A stretch of 64,000 bases of DNA from Fibrobacter succinogenes. Lineage in GTDB: Bacteria; Fibrobacterota; Fibrobacteria; Fibrobacterales; Fibrobacteraceae. Where the stretch lies: positions 1 to 64,000 of the forward strand of contig CADBHQ010000002.1 of assembly GCA_902794535.1 (NCBI GenBank). Reading direction: 5' to 3'. The notes under the pieces were generated by a model. It did no database searches. It saw only the letters and a program-made list of their open reading frames with translations, and was not told the DNA's origin. Of the stretch, positions 34,322 to 43,113 are shown piece by piece. Position 1 is the first letter of the stretch. Each line of letters opens with the position of its first letter. Both the position numbers and the translations under genes were made by a program.

Positions 34322-36121
34322 TTAATGAACCCCTTTGAAAATAGGCGGATTTTTGTATAATTGGTCTTGCTCGCGGCGGTAGCTCAATGGTAGAGCCTTA
34401 GCCTTCCAAGCTAATGGTTGCCGGTTCGATCCCGGTCCGCCGCTCTTAGACCCTTCTTCGGAAGGGTCTTTTTTTGACGCCCAAAAATCAATATATGCAT
34501 AATCTCCCCCATACACAGAGAAAAGTCTTCCAACCGATTGGCCACCCTTGCTTAGCCAAAACCTAACAAACGACAGACCATCATCATCGGTACCAGAAGG
34601 AAGCGCCGAGAAAGAATAAGCATCAATACCATTTTCACCAGGCTTCCATTCAGAAGTCGACTTAAGCATCAATCCCGCAACCGACGACCCTCCCACCGCC
34701 GAAATCAAGATATTCCACTCTGTTGTATCGGGCAAATGCCATCCTTCAGGACAAATGCCACGCGCAGGGTATATCGGCGAACAAACAATGTCATCATACG
34801 TATCCCCACACCCTATGCTATTCGGACTAAATTGTCCCGCGCTATCCATTGCGGCGCCCCTCGTATAACGGCGACCATACTGAAGACAGTTGGTATCAGC
34901 CCTATCAAGGCACGCACTCCATTCCACCTCAAAATTGAGGTTTTCAGCCATCCACCATTGTTCGCCAATTTTCACGGTCTTGTATGTTCGACCATCACGA
35001 TTATCAACTAACGTGCCGTATTCGCAATTGTCCTCTGATTCACTTTTGCATGGTGCAACCTTAACAGCGAGGTTCGAATTTCGTTCGTTTTGGCATTCGC
35101 TGCAAACACAGCGGACATGATACCAATTATAAGATGCACGACTACCGCTATATAAGGAGGCTTCATCAGACTTATTTTCCAAAGCCAATCTATACGGGAA
35201 ATAGTACTTATTATAGGTATCACGTTGAAATTCATAGTCAGAACTCCAAAAAATTTCAATAGTGCCAACCAAATCTGAAGCGGGCAAAGCACCCCATCCA
35301 ATATCATGGTAACCTCCAGGCAACGCAGAGAACCCAAACGCGTCCGTTCCATTACCACCATCAGACCAACCCGAGGTAGACTTGAGAACTTTCCCCGCAT
35401 TTTCTTTACCCCCAACTGCAGCAAGCAAGGTTTCCCATTCACTATTAGAAGGCCATCTCCACCCTGCAGGACAGGCCCATTTAGCATCGTCAGGTTCTTC
35501 TATTACGCTATTTTGCCATTCAAAGAATTTTCCATATTGGGTACAATCATAAGACTCATTTTTATCATAACAGGGATCCTCATCAGCACGCTTTACATCA
35601 TATCTGATATTTTCCGCCATCCACCATTGTTCGCCAATTTTTACCGTTTTATAGGTTCTTCCATCGCGGGGATCATACAGAGATCCGTATTCACAGTTAT
35701 CTTCCGTTTCTGTTTTGCACGGAACAGCCATAACAACAGAACTAGAAGAAATCTCCGAAGAAGAGGATATTTCGATATAAATATCGGAACTGCTAGATTG
35801 TTCGGAGGATTCGTCTCCTTCACTAGACACAGAATTTTCATCAGGATCCCGCATACTGGACGACGAATTGGCACTGGATGATTCAGGTTCATTTTTAAAC
35901 CAATCCTCGCCATCGCATTCGTAGTTCATTTTTAGATCCTTCACATAGACCTTTTCGCCAATAACATCTGCATTACACTCGTAAGATTCAAGTTCAGCCT
36001 TATCAGCCACTTCTGCAGGGAGGGTGTCTACATTAACAGCATCGCCTTTTCCACTACAGGCAGAAAGCGTCAAAGATATTACAGAAACAAATGTAAGAGC
36101 GGCAACAAAGAACTTGTGCAT
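34322..36121 (-). CDS. Lipoprotein with two FISUMP domains, 3' end lost
   Basis: Start at 36121 (GGAGGA upstream) gives a lipoprotein signal with lipobox LSAC. A Ser/Glu-rich linker with Ser runs leads to two FISUMP (Fibrobacter major paralogous) domains of about 200 residues each; both contain DGRTYKTVKIGEQWWMAEN, C-P-x-GW, an EW-x-xL(L/I)xAVGG stretch and F(G/S)FSALP. The first ends normally with YHVRCVC. The second lacks that ending: after FWASKK (about 34478) the frame reads through the antisense strand of the tRNA terminator and tRNA, giving a nonsense tail of about 50 residues. Real protein homology therefore stops at about 34478. The family is probably surface-exposed; function unknown. 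Confidence 0.82.
   Translation of the reverse strand: MHKFFVAALTFVSVISLTLSACSGKGDAVNVDTLPAEVADKAELESYECNADVIGEKVYVKDLKMNYECDGEDWFKNEPESSSANSSSSMRDPDENSVSSEGDESSEQSSSSDIYIEISSSSEISSSSVVMAVPCKTETEDNCEYGSLYDPRDGRTYKTVKIGEQWWMAENIRYDVKRADEDPCYDKNESYDCTQYGKFFEWQNSVIEEPDDAKWACPAGWRWPSNSEWETLLAAVGGKENAGKVLKSTSGWSDGGNGTDAFGFSALPGGYHDIGWGALPASDLVGTIEIFWSSDYEFQRDTYNKYYFPYRLALENKSDEASLYSGSRASYNWYHVRCVCSECQNERNSNLAVKVAPCKSESEDNCEYGTLVDNRDGRTYKTVKIGEQWWMAENLNFEVEWSACLDRADTNCLQYGRRYTRGAAMDSAGQFSPNSIGCGDTYDDIVCSPIYPARGICPEGWHLPDTTEWNILISAVGGSSVAGLMLKSTSEWKPGENGIDAYSFSALPSGTDDDGLSFVRFWLSKGGQSVGRLFSVYGGDYAYIDFWASKKDPSEEGSKSGGPGSNRQPLAWKAKALPLSYRREQDQLYKNPPIFKGVH
34334..34361 (+). promoter_or_regulatory. Candidate promoter of tRNA-Gly(TCC)
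   Basis: TATAAT (34356-34361) lies 11 nt before the tRNA, with TTTGAA 16 nt further upstream as a plausible -35 box. Confidence 0.65.
34373..34444 (+). tRNA. tRNA-Gly (anticodon TCC)
   Basis: A 72-nt cloverleaf. Acceptor GCGGCGG pairs with CCGCCGC, the D-arm is AGCTCAATGGTAGAGC, the anticodon arm TTAGC-CTTCCAA-GCTAA gives TCC, and the T-arm is CCGGTTCGATCCCGG. CCA is not encoded. It lies inside the open tail of the FISUMP gene on the other strand. Confidence 0.96.
34449..34475 (+). terminator. UUCG-loop terminator of tRNA-Gly(TCC)
   Basis: GACCCTTC-TTCG-GAAGGGTC followed by seven T residues. Confidence 0.93.
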
Positions 36122-36179
36122 CACAAGAATCCTCCTAGATAAATAATTTCTACATTTGTATTTGAAAAAAGAGGTTCCC

Positions 36180-37340
36180 ATGCTCTTTGAACAAGCCATT
36201 GCACATCAGGTTCCGGGCTATACCCGTGAAGCCGACTCCGCCCACGGCGAATCGCTCGCCATGCTCGACTATAAAGACGAACTCCGAATCAAGGACCTCG
36301 CCATTCAAGAATTTTGGGATGTAAACCGCCTCGCGGGCACTCCGCAGAAGGTGATCGCAAGCCCCATGCCGCGCGCTTATCGCACCACAAGTAAGCGCCG
36401 TGTGTTCATGCAGCCGGGCAACCTGCAGTTCGACCGTCAGGAATCGATGCTCGAACCCGAAGAGCACAACAAGATTTACGATTTTCTTTTCGAAAAGCTG
36501 ATTACGCCGGCATACAAGCCGCTCGCCTATGCGCTCAACTGGATTATCATTCGCGGCACCTACCAATACCGCGTGGTGATTTTCAACATCAAGAAGATCG
36601 ATGCAAGCATCGTGCGCAAGCTCAAGCTGATTTCGGACGCCCTGAAGGAAACGCCTTTCAAGGTGACCGCGGCACACGCCTACGTGGACACGACCGAATC
36701 GGACTACTATCTGGAATCGAAGCGCCCGACCGAAGGCCTAAACTTCAAGCAGCTTTACGGTCCGCGCGAAATGAGTCTTGGACTCGGCAAGTTCTGCCTG
36801 CGCTACCCCGTCACGGGATTCAGCCAGATTAACGAGAGCCAGATTCACAACCTAATCAAGGCCGCAAGCCGCCTGCTCAGTTTGGGCAAAGAAGACCATT
36901 TTCTGGATTTGTACTGCGGATACGGTCTGTTCAGTTTTGCGCTCGGCGAAGCCGCCAAATCGGTTCTCGGCGTGGAATGGGAAGGCCCGTCTATCGACTG
37001 CGCAAAGGCTTCCGCCAAGCACCTTAAAAAGTCTTACCGCTTTATCGCCGGCAAGATTGACGAAATGTTCGTGCAGACGCGACTCCCGCGGCCGATCCCT
37101 GGCGAACCCGAAAAAATCCTGCTGGACCCGCCGCGTAAGGGCTGCGAACCGGGCGTGATTCACGCGCTCGCCATGCGCAAACCGATTCGCGTATGCCACG
37201 TATTCTGCGGCACCGACGAAATTCCCGCCTCGCTCAAGGAATGGGAACGCTACGGCTACCGCGTGCGTGAAGTGCAACCGTTGGATTTGTTCCCCGGCAC
37301 CCCGCACCTCGAAACCATCGTGATGCTGGAAAGAAAGTAA
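36180..37340 (+). CDS. TrmA/RumA-family uracil-C5 RNA methyltransferase
   Basis: SAM-dependent enzyme making 5-methyluridine in tRNA or rRNA. Motifs: FSQINESQ, the SAM site FLDLYCGYGLFSFALGEA, LLDPPRKGCEPG, and a late Cys in CHVFCGTDE that may be the nucleophile (the usual SCNP is not conserved). There is no N-terminal Fe-S cysteine cluster or TRAM domain, which is more TrmA-like. The ATG at 36180 has AGAGG six bases upstream; a TTG 24 nt earlier is less likely. tRNA versus rRNA target is unresolved. Confidence 0.8.
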   Translation: MLFEQAIAHQVPGYTREADSAHGESLAMLDYKDELRIKDLAIQEFWDVNRLAGTPQKVIASPMPRAYRTTSKRRVFMQPGNLQFDRQESMLEPEEHNKIYDFLFEKLITPAYKPLAYALNWIIIRGTYQYRVVIFNIKKIDASIVRKLKLISDALKETPFKVTAAHAYVDTTESDYYLESKRPTEGLNFKQLYGPREMSLGLGKFCLRYPVTGFSQINESQIHNLIKAASRLLSLGKEDHFLDLYCGYGLFSFALGEAAKSVLGVEWEGPSIDCAKASAKHLKKSYRFIAGKIDEMFVQTRLPRPIPGEPEKILLDPPRKGCEPGVIHALAMRKPIRVCHVFCGTDEIPASLKEWERYGYRVREVQPLDLFPGTPHLETIVMLERK

Positions 37341-37345
37341 GCCTT

Positions 37346-40108
37346 TTATTTCTTAATCGGTAACGTTCTCAACAGAGAATCCAGTCGTTCCGTATACTGG
37401 ATTGCTCCAAGGTAGCTGACATGATAAGCGTTTGCTGCCATTTCTTCGGTATAGTCATGTAGGCCATCCTTGTTTTCATCGAAAATAAGGATTCCCATAT
37501 CAGCAACCTCCTGAATCAATTCATGAGCAACCGTTCTTGATGGTCCAAAAATATCGAAGGCTTCCGTCTCCCTATAAGCCGGATTACGCGGCGTAATGGT
37601 GGCGATAACGGTCATACCACAAGAATCAGCCATCTGCTTTATCGACTTGATTGCATTCAAGCCTCTTTGAACAAGAGGCAGGTCCGCAGTCATTTTCGAA
37701 ATATCAACGGAAATTTCCGGCACAAGCCAGCCCTTGAAAGGCAAAAGGAACGTGTTTTTGAGATATTGTTGAGAGAACAAATCTCTCGGATATTCTTGAT
37801 CCAGACTGAAATCGGCAATTTCATCTTTAGTTTCAGCGGTCAAGTGTTTTGCGTCGTACAGCATTCCCGGAGAACGGCTTATCAACCAGCCCGCATGTTC
37901 GTCATAATTTCTGTAAAGCAATCCCGGAGAAAGTTCCACGATAACAATCTTAACATTGGGAGCATACGGCAAGATGTAGTTTCGCAGCAAATACTCGCCA
38001 AGATGAACATCGCCTAACGATACGCCCATATTTAAAGTACGGTAGGATTCCATCATGGGTTCGACAAGCGCATCCAAAATCATGGAACTTCCAAAAGCAA
38101 CCGCCTCCGCTTCATCTTTGTATTTCCAGAAATCCTTCAGGTGCATCGCCAATTCAACCGACGAGAACACGAACGTATTCGATGCGTCATATTCAAAATA
38201 AACCCCAGCACTATCCTTATCGACAACAGGCTTTGGATGACTAGAATTTTCTTGACGAATCCACAAAGACGGATGCCAAAGTTCTCCACCCTGAACAAGC
38301 TTATGAACACTACTATCTTTAAGGTCTACCAATGCAATGTATTCATGCGCATCGTTGATATTGGTAAGGGATACGACCACCAAATTGCTGGCAGAATCTT
38401 TCAATATACCACTCACCCATTCGCTATGATCAAAGCGGAACCCCGTAATCGTCGGCACAGATTGAATCAAATTGCCTATGCTATCAACAATCAGCAATTC
38501 TTCGTGAACTCGATAATTTGTCCCCGTAAAGCTATGGCCCGTTTTTCCACCAAAGTCAAGGAACAAAGTCCGCTTGCTTCCATCTTTTGACAACGAAACA
38601 TTACAAGCCTGTTCTTCATTATACCAGATAACATCTTGGCCTTCGCCCGATTCAGACACCACGCGGGCGCGAAGCCTTGTCGAGCCCGAAACCGCCAAGC
38701 GTTCGTCATCAGAAATTCCACCATGATACGCCCCATTGAATAGTTTGCGAGGCGTTCCAAATTCACGATTTGCAAACGGGACCTCCCATGTACTTTCCTG
38801 TTCAAACTGGGAACCATTATTATTGTAGGCCGACGTCACATAAACAATTACAGTATCGCCATTCGGCTTCACTTTCCATCTCGGAATAGTTGCGCTACCT
38901 TCTACTTCCAGCTTTACCAGATTGTGTCCAAGGTCATCTAAATCGCGAACATAAATAGACGAAAATTCAGCCTCGCCTTCCATCGATGTGCAGAAAGCAA
39001 CTCGCTGGCCATCAGGCGAAATTTCTGGATGATAAACATCTATGGTATCTTCGATTTCAAAAACTTTCGGTTCTTTTGAAGCATAGTTCACATAGACAAG
39101 ATTATGGGTTTCGTCGTTTCTGAAAACAAGCTTGACTTTGTAGGAATCCGTGAGTTTCCTAAGTTCAGCATCATTAACCAAAGGCGTTACCGGAGTCAAC
39201 AGAATATTTTTGTCGTCAGAAAGATATTCCGCATCTGGAATCGAGCCATATGCAAGACGAAAACCGACATAGTCTGCCCTACTAGAATAAAAGACCGGAT
39301 AATCATCCCCTCTTTTATACAAATACATTTCATTCGGATCCTTACGGAAGCTTCCGCCTTTGACAACACCAGCCGTAGTATTGCTATTGACCATTCCGCC
39401 CACAAAGTTTTTCATGACGCCGCCATTAAACGAGGCGCGGCCATCATTCACCCATTCCAGAAGGTTTCCGGCCATATCGCAAAGATACTGGGTATTTTCA
39501 TTTGACGAACAAACCTTATGAGCTGTCAAACCTGAATTAAGAAAGTTCCAGCTTTGTTCCGGATTCCAGACTTGTTCTGCAGCAAACATCCATTCCGCTT
39601 CTGTCGGCAATCTAAAGCCATTTGCGTTGGGCATAAAGGCAAAGCCATTCATGTTCATGCAGTGCAGTTCAGCATCTAATTCCATCGACGAATAAGCATA
39701 TACGGAATCAAGTCCATGTTGTTTACTTAAGGCATTCGCATAAAGAACCGCATCGTAGAATGTCACATTGGATACCGGCATAGAATCTTCAGCACATTTC
39801 AAATTCAAACCGGAAATGCGATTCATTACGCTATCAAAATCTTCGCAAAGAACTTCATGGCGAGAAATCGAATAGTCATAAGTAAAATCGACTCGCATTG
39901 GCGAACGTTCATCTAGCTTTGACGCCAGATCTTCGGTACCTAAGACAACGCTCTTTCCGCTTGCCAAGACATGAACCATACCAGGCATCGGATCGTTTTC
40001 AAACACGACATCAGAAGGGGCCGTACTACTTGAAGAACCATCGGAAGAACACGACGCCATCAATAGTGCCAACGAAAATGCACAGAAAATTTGAAGAAGA
40101 TTTTTCAC
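37346..40108 (-). CDS. TIGR02171-family lipoprotein (920 residues)
   Basis: Matches the Fibrobacter paralogous family TIGR02171 in size, lipoprotein nature and domain order. The lipobox is MASC (Cys about 20). Residues about 40-290 look like a formylglycine-generating-enzyme/SUMF1 fold (ISRHEVLCEDF, GFRLPTEAEWMFAAEQ, CDMAGNLLEWVNDG, GGSFRKDPNE, YVGFRLAYG). Residues about 330-620 have TolB-like repeats (YHPEISPDGQRVAFCTSMEG). The C-terminal 280 residues resemble an SGNH-type fold (AVAFGSSMILDAL). No reaction is known for the family. It converges on the TrmA-family gene with a 5-nt gap. Confidence 0.85.
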   Translation of the reverse strand: MKNLLQIFCAFSLALLMASCSSDGSSSSTAPSDVVFENDPMPGMVHVLASGKSVVLGTEDLASKLDERSPMRVDFTYDYSISRHEVLCEDFDSVMNRISGLNLKCAEDSMPVSNVTFYDAVLYANALSKQHGLDSVYAYSSMELDAELHCMNMNGFAFMPNANGFRLPTEAEWMFAAEQVWNPEQSWNFLNSGLTAHKVCSSNENTQYLCDMAGNLLEWVNDGRASFNGGVMKNFVGGMVNSNTTAGVVKGGSFRKDPNEMYLYKRGDDYPVFYSSRADYVGFRLAYGSIPDAEYLSDDKNILLTPVTPLVNDAELRKLTDSYKVKLVFRNDETHNLVYVNYASKEPKVFEIEDTIDVYHPEISPDGQRVAFCTSMEGEAEFSSIYVRDLDDLGHNLVKLEVEGSATIPRWKVKPNGDTVIVYVTSAYNNNGSQFEQESTWEVPFANREFGTPRKLFNGAYHGGISDDERLAVSGSTRLRARVVSESGEGQDVIWYNEEQACNVSLSKDGSKRTLFLDFGGKTGHSFTGTNYRVHEELLIVDSIGNLIQSVPTITGFRFDHSEWVSGILKDSASNLVVVSLTNINDAHEYIALVDLKDSSVHKLVQGGELWHPSLWIRQENSSHPKPVVDKDSAGVYFEYDASNTFVFSSVELAMHLKDFWKYKDEAEAVAFGSSMILDALVEPMMESYRTLNMGVSLGDVHLGEYLLRNYILPYAPNVKIVIVELSPGLLYRNYDEHAGWLISRSPGMLYDAKHLTAETKDEIADFSLDQEYPRDLFSQQYLKNTFLLPFKGWLVPEISVDISKMTADLPLVQRGLNAIKSIKQMADSCGMTVIATITPRNPAYRETEAFDIFGPSRTVAHELIQEVADMGILIFDENKDGLHDYTEEMAANAYHVSYLGAIQYTERLDSLLRTLPIKK

Positions 40109-40165
40109 AAGAAATAATATAGAAATCTAAATTGCTATTTTTTTCTTATTATTCAAAGGAGCAAA

Positions 40166-41365
40166 ATGGACTGTTCAGCAATTACACAAAACGACCAACG
40201 TCCAAAGCTTTGGACGCGAAATTTCGTGACGGTTGCCGCCGCGAACTTTTTGCTGTTCTTTAGCTTTTACCAGTTGCTGCCGATTCTCCCGCTCTACATT
40301 ATCGAGAAATTTGCGACTGACAACGCGACCGCCGGATTCATTATTTCGCTTTATACGATTGGTGCGCTTGCCTGCAGACCCTTCGCCGGATTCTTGGTGG
40401 ATACGCTGAGCCGTAAGCCCCTGTACTTCTGGACTTTCTTTGCGTTTACCGCTTGCTTTTTAGGCTACAAGACTGTCGGCATTCTACCGATTCTTGCCGC
40501 CGTGCGGTTTGCACATGGTTTGTTCTTTGGAATTTCAAGCACGGCGAGCAATACGGTCGCCATCGATGCACTGCCCGCATGTCGCCGCGGTGAAGGCATT
40601 GGCTACTTTGGCATTAGCGTGAATCTGGCGTTTGCGACAGGCCCGATGACAGGTATGTTCCTGTATGAGGCCTTCGGCGATACGATTGTGTTTGCGATTT
40701 CGATTATTTTGTGTGTGATTGGCTTGATTCTTGTGCAGACTTTGAATGTGCCGCGCAAAGAAAAGAAACCGCACGCACCGCTTTCGCTTGACCGATTCTT
40801 CTTGACCCGCGCCATTCCGCAATTTGTGAACTTTATCTTTGTGGGATTCGCCTACGGCCCGGTCACCAACTACATTGCCCTTTACGCCAAAGAACTTGGC
40901 ATTGGCGGTTCCGGCTGGTTCTACGCATTGATTGCTGCGGGCCTGATTATGAACCGCATTATGACAGGGCGCTTGATTGACCGCGGCTACTTGATTCACT
41001 TAGTGGGAACCGGCATGACCTTGAACGTGGTCGCCTACTTTATTCTCGCTTTTAGCCACACGCCCATTACCTTCTTTGTCGCGGCATTCCTGATCGGCAC
41101 AAGCCTCGGCCTGATTTTCCCGGGCTACCAGACCATGTGCGTAAACCTCGCCCGACACGACCAGCGTGGCACAGCCAACAGCACCTACCTGAGCGGTTGG
41201 GACATCGGTATCGGTACAGGTATTTTAGTGGGCGGTTCCATGGCAGGGCATTTCGGTATGCACCAGCCCGTATTCCTCGCCTGCGGAGTAGCACTTGTAA
41301 TCGCCGACGTGCTTTACTTCACGTGGACGTCGAGACATTATCTGAAGTATAAGTTGGAAGGTTAA
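40166..41365 (+). CDS. MFS transporter
   Basis: Inner-membrane secondary transporter of 399 residues with about 12 transmembrane segments. The loop 2-3 motif is recognisable as RPFAGFLVDTLSRKPLY and the matching second-half loop as NRIMTGRLIDRGYLI. This resembles drug or small-molecule exporters, but the substrate cannot be told. AAAGGAG lies 8 nt upstream of the ATG. Convergent with the GGDEF gene. Confidence 0.88.
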   Translation: MDCSAITQNDQRPKLWTRNFVTVAAANFLLFFSFYQLLPILPLYIIEKFATDNATAGFIISLYTIGALACRPFAGFLVDTLSRKPLYFWTFFAFTACFLGYKTVGILPILAAVRFAHGLFFGISSTASNTVAIDALPACRRGEGIGYFGISVNLAFATGPMTGMFLYEAFGDTIVFAISIILCVIGLILVQTLNVPRKEKKPHAPLSLDRFFLTRAIPQFVNFIFVGFAYGPVTNYIALYAKELGIGGSGWFYALIAAGLIMNRIMTGRLIDRGYLIHLVGTGMTLNVVAYFILAFSHTPITFFVAAFLIGTSLGLIFPGYQTMCVNLARHDQRGTANSTYLSGWDIGIGTGILVGGSMAGHFGMHQPVFLACGVALVIADVLYFTWTSRHYLKYKLEG

Positions 41366-41373
41366 GCGTACTT

Positions 41374-42507
41374 TTAAGCAGAACGCTTGTCGTCGTACAT
41401 CATCTTGTCGGCGGCTACGACGCTTTTCCGGAAATTCGCAACGTGACCATTCCAGCTAGCATAGCCAACGCTCACCTGAAGCGTATAGTACCGACGGTCT
41501 TCGCTCTTTCTCAGTTCTTCGCGCAAGCATTCCCGAATGACCTGAACCACATACGCAGGCATTTCGGTCGGCACGATTAGCAAGAATTCATCGCCGCCAT
41601 AGCGGCACAAAAAGCCGGTATTTCCTAAACTGACACAAGCACTCTTAAGCGCATTAGAAACAGTTACAAGAGCCCTGTCACCCTCTAAATGTCCGTAGGT
41701 ATCGTTGATCTGCTTAAAGCGGTCCACGTCTACCATAACGACATAAAGGTCTTTCGATTCCCTCTGCGACTGCAAGTAGCGTTCCAACTGGTTACGGTTG
41801 TTCAGCGATGTCAAAGTGTCTGTCGAAATCAACTGGTTTTGCAGATTCAAATAGACAAACAGAATAATCATGACGCACCAGAAACAGAAAATCGGAGTCG
41901 TCATCGACAAAAACACCTGCAAAGCCCCAGAAACAACGCAACCTGGAGTATAGCAAGCCACAATCAAGTAGGTTCTTAAATTCTTTCGATTTTGCGGTTT
42001 TAATCCACGCAAAAGGCAACGCGCCGTCACCGTCATGATATACACACACGGGATAGCCATCAAAACGACATAATAGTGAGCGCGAGGTTCCAAATCTTTC
42101 TCTAACCAAAAATCAGGAACCAATGCAAACGAAACTAGCAACACCACCGCTTCTACAATAATCGGAACTTTTAGTTTCGTTAAGAGACTCTGAATCTGCA
42201 CACGAGTCATTTCTGGCCGCGTGCTAATTTCGGCATAAGCAAAGCAACTATAAAAAAGAATCGATATTATTACCGCGTTTGAATAATTCACGGCTAAAAC
42301 AGAAAATGTATTCTTCGGTATTACGCCGTCATTCACCAATGCCCAAAATGCATCACTCACAAAATAGACGGCATGCCACCACACCAGCCTGGCAAACAAG
42401 TTGAACTTCTGCTGTGGAGTCGGGAGCTTTTTTATACTATACAAAAGGAGCATCAAAACGCACGCGCACCCGACACTAACTTCCGCATAAAAAATAAAGT
42501 CACTCAT
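41374..42507 (-). CDS. Membrane-bound diguanylate cyclase (GGDEF)
   Basis: Makes cyclic di-GMP from GTP. The N-terminal 200 residues hold about seven hydrophobic segments; the GGDEF domain (about 215-375) has an intact active site (CRYGGDEFLLIVP) and LTSLNNRNQLERYL at its start. The RxxD inhibitory site normally five residues before GGDEF is absent, so product feedback there is unlikely. No EAL domain. The ATG at 42507 is preferred over one six codons earlier; neither has a strong ribosome site. Confidence 0.88.
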   Translation of the reverse strand: MSDFIFYAEVSVGCACVLMLLLYSIKKLPTPQQKFNLFARLVWWHAVYFVSDAFWALVNDGVIPKNTFSVLAVNYSNAVIISILFYSCFAYAEISTRPEMTRVQIQSLLTKLKVPIIVEAVVLLVSFALVPDFWLEKDLEPRAHYYVVLMAIPCVYIMTVTARCLLRGLKPQNRKNLRTYLIVACYTPGCVVSGALQVFLSMTTPIFCFWCVMIILFVYLNLQNQLISTDTLTSLNNRNQLERYLQSQRESKDLYVVMVDVDRFKQINDTYGHLEGDRALVTVSNALKSACVSLGNTGFLCRYGGDEFLLIVPTEMPAYVVQVIRECLREELRKSEDRRYYTLQVSVGYASWNGHVANFRKSVVAADKMMYDDKRSA

Positions 42508-42543
42508 ATTACAGAAAATATACATATTTCTAAATTAAATCGT

Positions 42544-43113
42544 ATGAAACCCTGGAAACTATTGGATTCAGAATACCTGGTAAACGCTCCTTGGCTAAAA
42601 GTGGCCAAAGAAACCTGCGAATTGCCCAATGGAAAGGTTATTGACGACTTTTATACGCTTTGGCAGCCAGACTGGGTCCTAATTCTTGCCCGAACCACCG
42701 AGGGCAAATGGGTGATGACGGAGCAATACCGCCATGGAACCGGCAAAATCGCCCTCGAATTCCCGGCCGGGATTATTGACAAGGGTGAAACACCGGAACA
42801 GGCTGCCCTCCGAGAACTGCAGGAAGAATGTGGATACGGTTTAGATTCTTCGACTCCGCTTCGTTCCGCTCAGAATGACACAGCCAGTTATCTTGGTAAA
42901 TTTCCGGTAAACCCGGACAGGCACCGCGGCATTTTCCACGTGGTTTTTATTGACGGGGTTGTCAAAACAGGCGCAACGCATTTCGACAGCACCGAAGACA
43001 TTGAAAGTCTTTTGCTAAGCGACGAAGAACTGCGGGCCAAAATGGCTGACGGCACATTCAATCACCCGCTCCAAATGGCGGGGTATTTGCGTTTTCTACT
43101 TAACCGCGGGTGA
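42544..43113 (+). CDS. Nudix hydrolase, ADP-ribose pyrophosphatase type, with in-frame insertion
   Basis: Hydrolyses a nucleoside diphosphate linked to another group, most likely ADP-ribose or an ADP-sugar. The Nudix box is complete (GIIDKGETPEQAALRELQEECGYG; the G, E, REL and EE positions are all present, about residues 77-100). Directly after it a 12-codon block (DSSTPLRSAQND, residues 101-112) interrupts the expected run into YLGKFPVNPDRHRG; this block is a palindromic repeat element. The 3' end overlaps the convergent barrel-protein gene by 14 nt. Confidence 0.87.
   Translation: MKPWKLLDSEYLVNAPWLKVAKETCELPNGKVIDDFYTLWQPDWVLILARTTEGKWVMTEQYRHGTGKIALEFPAGIIDKGETPEQAALRELQEECGYGLDSSTPLRSAQNDTASYLGKFPVNPDRHRGIFHVVFIDGVVKTGATHFDSTEDIESLLLSDEELRAKMADGTFNHPLQMAGYLRFLLNRG
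42844..42879 (+). repeat. 36-bp palindromic element inside the Nudix gene
   Basis: Begins GATTCTTCGACTCCG and ends GCTCAGAATGAC. On the other strand it reads GTCATTCTGAGCGG...GAAGAATC, a repeat type familiar from many bacterial genomes. It is exactly 12 codons long and keeps the frame. Confidence 0.75.

Noticed and set aside
34322-34478. The last 50 or so codons of the FISUMP frame as real protein
   Set aside because: They are the antisense of a tRNA and its terminator; tRNA folding and promoter explain the sequence fully.
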